Below, one piece after another: positions 36,116 through 39,428 of a stretch of DNA of 39,428 nt (the first letter of the stretch is position 1; each line of letters opens with the position of its first letter). The notes under the pieces are model-generated. The model had not been told where the DNA came from. It saw only the letters and a program-made list of their open reading frames with translations, and did not search any database. Both the position numbers and the translations under genes were made by a program. The DNA is taken from assembly GCA_019239415.1 (NCBI GenBank), contig JAFAZW010000084.1:1-39428 (forward strand). The letters run 5' to 3'. This DNA comes from Alphaproteobacteria bacterium (GTDB lineage: Bacteria > Pseudomonadota > Alphaproteobacteria > Sphingomonadales > Sphingomonadaceae).

Positions 36116-36652
36116 CTAGAAAAGAGGCAGCGCCTCGATCCAGGGCTCGCCGGTGCTCATCCGGTGCCAGGAGGCGACCGGCCGTCCGCCGCGGATCGCC
36201 GGCTGAAAGCGTAGCGTCCGCAGCCGGCGGAGCGCCCTCCGGTCGGTCTCCGCGTTGCCGGAACTGCGCACGGTGAAGACGCGGCCGACCCGTCCGTTGG
36301 CCGTTACCTCGACGCAGAAGCTGAGTTCGCGGCGATAGCGGCCCGGCACGAGCGGACGCGGCACGATCGACAGAAGATAGGGATCGCGCTCGACGTCGCG
36401 GCCAATACGGCACGGCTCGCGCACGTGCTCGTCCAGCTTGAAGAAGCCGTCTCCGCCCGAGGCGCCGACGTGCGCGCGGACTCGCGTCGCGATGAACAGG
36501 CCCGTCTCCTGCACCACCGCGCCGCCGCCGAAGCAGTCCATGCAATCGCGTATGGGGGGCGGCTGCAGAGGGACGAACTGCCACAGCCAACTCGCCACCG
36601 CGTTCGCGGAGGCTGAGCCGATGAGGCCGATGGCGCGCGCCGCGATATGCAT
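36116..36652 (-). CDS. TonB C-terminal-like domain protein, function unknown
   Basis: A 178-residue protein whose second half resembles the TonB C-terminal fold: FCVEVTANGRVGRVFTVRSS, NAETDRRALRRLRTLRFQPA and GGRPVASWHRM. In TonB this domain contacts outer-membrane receptors. The N-terminus has a moderately hydrophobic stretch (AARAIGLIGSASANAVASWL) that might be a weak signal or anchor, but no proline-rich spacer and no ExbBD genes are nearby. Four cysteines occur (RDCMDC, REPCRIG, LSFCVEV). The ATG at 36652 lies next to an inverted repeat. It converges on dnaA with a 25-bp gap. Confidence 0.72.
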   Translation of the reverse strand: MHIAARAIGLIGSASANAVASWLWQFVPLQPPPIRDCMDCFGGGAVVQETGLFIATRVRAHVGASGGDGFFKLDEHVREPCRIGRDVERDPYLLSIVPRPLVPGRYRRELSFCVEVTANGRVGRVFTVRSSGNAETDRRALRRLRTLRFQPAIRGGRPVASWHRMSTGEPWIEALPLF

Positions 36653-36653
36653 G

Positions 36654-36669
36654 TGATGATATTACATCA
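36654..36669. promoter_or_regulatory. Short inverted repeat at the start of the TonB-C-like gene
   Basis: TGATG (36654-36658) and CATCA (36665-36669) flank ATATTA, directly upstream of the minus-strand ATG at 36652. The AT-rich centre could serve as a -10 element or an operator. Confidence 0.3.
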
Positions 36670-36743
36670 TTTCTCGCGGCTTGCAAGCGGCGGGTCGGAC
36701 AGGTAGGCCGGCTTTCGGCCCGGGCCCGGGCCGGAACGGCGTA

Positions 36744-37415
36744 CTAGCGCGGCTGCCGCGGCGGCGGCGGGACGGTGATCCGTACCGTCTCCCCCGAATT
36801 GCCCGGGAAGCCGGTGAACATCGCCTCGACGAGGTTCGGCACCAGGACCTGGAGGCGGTCGGTCGTGGAGCGGGCCTTGGCGGTGCCCTCGAAGAGCGAC
36901 TTGCCGTCCGCCGTGCGCTTGATGTCGAGGTCGAGGAAGCTCGTATAGACGGTGCTGACGTCGACCGCGCTCGGGCCCCAGTTCCACGCGAACGGATCGT
37001 TCCAGCCCCAGTAGAAGGCCGGGCTGGCGCGGCCCCAGCCGCGATAGCCGCCGAAGCGATAGGGATTGTGGTAGGCGCCGAAGCCCCAGGCGCCGAGCAG
37101 CGGCCGGGTGGCGAGATGCTCGCGGCCATGGTCGACGCCATAGTCCAGCGTCACGACCAGCGAGGCGGCCGAGGCGCTCGGCGCTTCCGAATAGCCCAGC
37201 GCGACGAGGTGGCGCCGGACGAGGTCGGCATATTGGCCGAACTCGATGCCGCCCCGGTCGCGGGCGTCGGCGGCCTGGATGACGAAGCTCTGGCCGCTCG
37301 GCACCGGCATCTGCTGGAAGCGCGAGACCTGGGCGGGGAAGCCGGTCGCGCAGCCGCCGAGCGACAGGAGGGCCGCCGGCGCGGCGAGCACGAGGAGTTT
37401 CCTGGAAAGATGCAT
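36744..37415 (-). CDS. DUF4136-type lipoprotein
   Basis: A 223-residue predicted lipoprotein. The N-terminus is a type II signal peptide (KLLVLAAPAALLSLGGCATG) with lipobox LGGC. The body fits the DUF4136 family of envelope lipoproteins: FGQYADLVRRHLVALGYSE, ASLVVTLDYGVD, and the last third (FLDLDIKRTADGKSLFEGTA; VPNLVEAMFTGFPGNSGETV). Between them is an aromatic and glycine-rich insert (FGAYHNPYRFGGYRGWGR; FYWGWNDPFAWNWG). The ATG at 37415 is preceded by GAGGG; ATG 37427 is an alternative. Function is unknown. Confidence 0.83.
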   Translation of the reverse strand: MHLSRKLLVLAAPAALLSLGGCATGFPAQVSRFQQMPVPSGQSFVIQAADARDRGGIEFGQYADLVRRHLVALGYSEAPSASAASLVVTLDYGVDHGREHLATRPLLGAWGFGAYHNPYRFGGYRGWGRASPAFYWGWNDPFAWNWGPSAVDVSTVYTSFLDLDIKRTADGKSLFEGTAKARSTTDRLQVLVPNLVEAMFTGFPGNSGETVRITVPPPPRQPR

Positions 37416-37515
37416 GGGATCCCTCATCGAAAAGCGCGGCTGCAGCGGGCAGGCTACAGCGCTTTCCAGACTGTCGCCAGTGTCGCTGAACCGAGGCTTA
37501 AGCGCGTCGAGCCGA

Positions 37516-39102
37516 TCAGCCGCGCCGCGCCTGCCGCCGCAGCGCCCTGAGGTCGTCGAGGGCGAAGGCGCCGGTGGCGAGGCAGGCGAGGGCGTAGACC
37601 GCCGCGCCGCCGCCGACGAGGGCGGATAAGGCCGCGATGCGCACCATGAGCGACCGCGTCAGATAGGGATCGACGTAGGGCGTGAGGAAGAAGAGGACGC
37701 CGCCCATGACCAGCGCGGCGAGGGCCATGCGCGGCGTGCGGCGGCGCAGTTGCCGGTCGGTCTCGAAATGGCCGCGGTGGCGCAACGTCGTCCACAGGAA
37801 CCAGACGTTGACACTCGAGGAGACGGCGGTCGCCAGCGGCGGCCCGACATGGCCCATGCCGATCGTGCCCAGCGCCGGGATCAGCACGAGGTTGCCGGCG
37901 AGGTTCACCCCCATCGACCAGATGGCGAGCCGCACCGGCGTCTTCGTGTCCTGCCGCGCGTAGAAGCCGGGAGTGAGCACCTTGACCAGCACGTAGGAGG
38001 GGAGGCCGATCGAGAAGGCGGAGAGCGCCCAGGCGCAGCGCAGGGTGTCGACCTCCTTGAAGGCGCCGTGCTGGAGGACGCCGCGGATGATCGGCTCGGC
38101 CGCGAAGATGAAGGCCGCGGTGGCGGGAAGGGTGAGGAAGAGGGCGAGCTCCATGCCCCGGTTCTGGGTGGCCATCGCCTCGGCGTCCCTGGCCGTGCTG
38201 AGCAGCCGGGAGACGGTGGGAAGGAGGACGGTGCCGAGGCCGATGCCGATCATCCCGAGCGGCAGCTGGTTGAGCCGGTCGGCATAGTAAATGTAGGAGA
38301 CCGAGCCTGACGGAAGCAGGCCGGCGGCGAGTGCCGTCGAGATGGCGAGATTGATCTGCACCGCGCCGGCGCCGGTCGCGGCCGGCAGAATGAGCTTCAT
38401 CAGCTGGCGCATGTCGGCGTCGAATACCGGCCGCCGGATCCGGAGGCCGGCACCCGCGGCGCGGCACGCCCAGATCAGCCAGGCGAGCTGCAGGGCGCCG
38501 CCCACGGTGACGGAGATCGCCTGCGCCCGCGCCGTCGCATAGGGGTCTTTCCCGTGGAAGAACCACAAGGCGGCGACCATGGCGATGTTGAGCAGGATCG
38601 GGGCCGCCGCGTTGACCCAGAATTTGTTGAGCGAGTTCAGGATGCCGCCGAGCAAGGAGGCAAGGCTGATCAGCATCAGATAGGGAATCGTGCAGCGCGA
38701 CAGCAGCACGGCGAAGGCGAATTGCGCGTCGGTGGGGCGCTGTTCCCGAAAGCCGAGGGACAGTGCCCAGGTCAGCGGCCAGGCGGCGATGATCATGGCG
38801 CCGGTGAAGGCGAGGAGGATCGGCAGCAGCACCGCCAGCGCCCGCTCCGCGAAGTCGAGGCCGGCGCCGAGGGCACCGCTCTCGCCGACCTTGCGGTTGA
38901 ACATCGGGATGAACGCGGCGGTGAAGGCCCCCTCGGCGAAAAAGGCGCGGAACATGTTGGGCAGGCGGAACGCGACGAAAAAGGCGTCGGACGCGAAATT
39001 GGCGCCGACATAGGTCGCCTGCAGGGTGTCCCGCACGAGGGCCAGCACGCGGCTGGCGAGCGTCATGCCGCCGACGGAGCCGAGGGCCCTGGCGAGGTTC
39101 AC
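37516..39102 (-). CDS. murJ: Lipid II flippase MurJ
   Basis: Polytopic membrane protein of the MOP superfamily that moves lipid II across the inner membrane for peptidoglycan synthesis. The 528 residues, with about 14 helices, start SVGGMTLASRVLALVRDTLQ and show ASDAFFVAFRLPNMFRAFFA, the conserved EGAFTAAFIPMF, and KVLTPGFYARQDTKTPVRLA, all typical of MurJ. The GTG at 39102 is used as start. It lies downstream of secB, separated by a 30-bp-arm palindrome. Confidence 0.97.
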   Translation of the reverse strand: MNLARALGSVGGMTLASRVLALVRDTLQATYVGANFASDAFFVAFRLPNMFRAFFAEGAFTAAFIPMFNRKVGESGALGAGLDFAERALAVLLPILLAFTGAMIIAAWPLTWALSLGFREQRPTDAQFAFAVLLSRCTIPYLMLISLASLLGGILNSLNKFWVNAAAPILLNIAMVAALWFFHGKDPYATARAQAISVTVGGALQLAWLIWACRAAGAGLRIRRPVFDADMRQLMKLILPAATGAGAVQINLAISTALAAGLLPSGSVSYIYYADRLNQLPLGMIGIGLGTVLLPTVSRLLSTARDAEAMATQNRGMELALFLTLPATAAFIFAAEPIIRGVLQHGAFKEVDTLRCAWALSAFSIGLPSYVLVKVLTPGFYARQDTKTPVRLAIWSMGVNLAGNLVLIPALGTIGMGHVGPPLATAVSSSVNVWFLWTTLRHRGHFETDRQLRRRTPRMALAALVMGGVLFFLTPYVDPYLTRSLMVRIAALSALVGGGAAVYALACLATGAFALDDLRALRRQARRG

Positions 39103-39140
39103 GCTATGCTGCGCCCGCGATAAATCACTGAACCCCCAAC

Positions 39141-39229
39141 ACCGTTCGGGCTGAGCCTGTCGAAGCCCTGCCCTCCCTCTCGCTCAGTAAGAACAAGGAC
39201 AGGGCTTCGACAAGCTCAGCCCGAACGGT
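39141..39229. repeat. Palindromic repeat with 30-bp arms (family 2) between secB and murJ
   Basis: The left arm (39141-39170, ACCGTTCGGG...GCCCTG) and the right arm (39200-39229, CAGGGC...CCCGAACGGT) are complementary at 29 of 30 positions, separated by 29 nt. The single mismatch is in GAGCCTGTC versus GAGCTTGTC. It is unrelated in sequence to the family-1 elements. It may act as a bidirectional structure or transcription terminator after secB. Confidence 0.9.
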
Positions 39230-39269
39230 TTTCGTTCCCTGCGCCCACTGCAGCCGGCACGGGAACGAG

Positions 39270-39428
39270 TTACGCCTGCCCCAGCTCGCTGGGCTCACCC
39301 GCCAGCGCCTCGCCGCCCTGGGCGGCGCGCTGCACGTAGAGGGCGTGGAAGTCGATCGGGTCGAGCATCAGCGGCGGGAAGCCTCCTTCCTGGACGGCGT
39401 GGCTGATCACCTCGCGGGCGAAGGGGAA
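39270..39428 (-). CDS. secB: Protein-export chaperone SecB, C-terminal part (start outside window)
   Basis: SecB is the tetrameric cytosolic chaperone that delivers preproteins to SecA. The minus-strand frame is open to the right edge and encodes [20 protein letters not shown], then [17 protein letters not shown], the characteristic C-terminal region, ending ELGQA with TAA at 39272-39270. About 53 residues are in the window. It was identified by eye because the fragment has no start codon here. Confidence 0.93.
   Translation of the reverse strand, partial: FPFAREVISHAVQEGGFPPLMLDPIDFHALYVQRAAQGGEALAGEPSELGQA

Overview
The window is a gene-dense, GC-rich chromosomal segment from an alphaproteobacterium, most likely a sphingomonad (Sphingomonadales). 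Points in favour are the C4-type 5-aminolevulinate synthase, a System I cytochrome c maturation operon, the block mutM/ubiE-ubiB/coaBC-dut next to rpsT-dnaA, and compound GC-rich palindromic repeats of a kind I associate with this order. The assignment rests on gene content and order, not on a database search. Almost all genes are core housekeeping genes; there is no prophage, insertion sequence, CRISPR array or obvious island.

Layout. 1-4270 (+): the 3' end of clpX, lon, a palindromic repeat, hup (HU), tRNA-Val(CAC) and a DUF167 protein. 4282-6019 (-): dprA and plsY, overlapping. 6056-8200 (+): murI and hemA. 8231-13180 (-): a seven-gene translationally coupled operon ccmC-D-E-F-G-H-I (no ccmA or ccmB here). 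13279-15360: an EamA-type transporter, a Leu/Glu-type amino acid dehydrogenase and tRNA-His. 15436-18426 (-): a MATE transporter, a 450-bp non-coding stretch with its own promoter-like and hairpin signals, and an unrecognised secreted protein. 18613-20889 (+): a TMEM175-like channel, a small membrane protein, and an ECF sigma factor coupled to a membrane protein that may be its regulator. 20892-24467: an FMN alpha-hydroxy acid dehydrogenase, a luciferase-like oxidoreductase, a MmcQ/YjbR protein and a Sel1/prolyl-4-hydroxylase protein. 24576-27427 (+): topA and a small membrane protein. 27415-33045 (-): a run of genes ubiE-ubiB-RlaP-like nucleotidyltransferase-coaBC-dut-moeB. 33113-36090 (+): mutM, rpsT, dnaA. 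36116-39428 (-): a TonB-C-like protein, a DUF4136 lipoprotein, murJ, a second palindrome family, and the 3' end of secB.

Most notable: a compound palindromic element of about 130-167 bp occurs three times. One copy is intergenic (3266-3432). The other two lie inside open reading frames: in ccmF (11687-11816) and in coaBC (29244-29377), where they add about 44 and 45 residues at a loop and at an interdomain linker without breaking the frame. Subtracting these residues restores the usual lengths of CcmF and CoaBC. The three copies differ in primary sequence but keep their hairpins through compensatory changes. This resembles the Rickettsia palindromic elements that insert into coding genes, and it is the strongest candidate here for an undescribed system.

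Other leads are a sigma-32-like promoter before lon, a possible small RNA or regulated leader upstream of the MATE gene, a 33-bp tandem repeat that keeps a reading frame, and an RNA-repair-type nucleotidyltransferase lodged between ubiB and coaBC.
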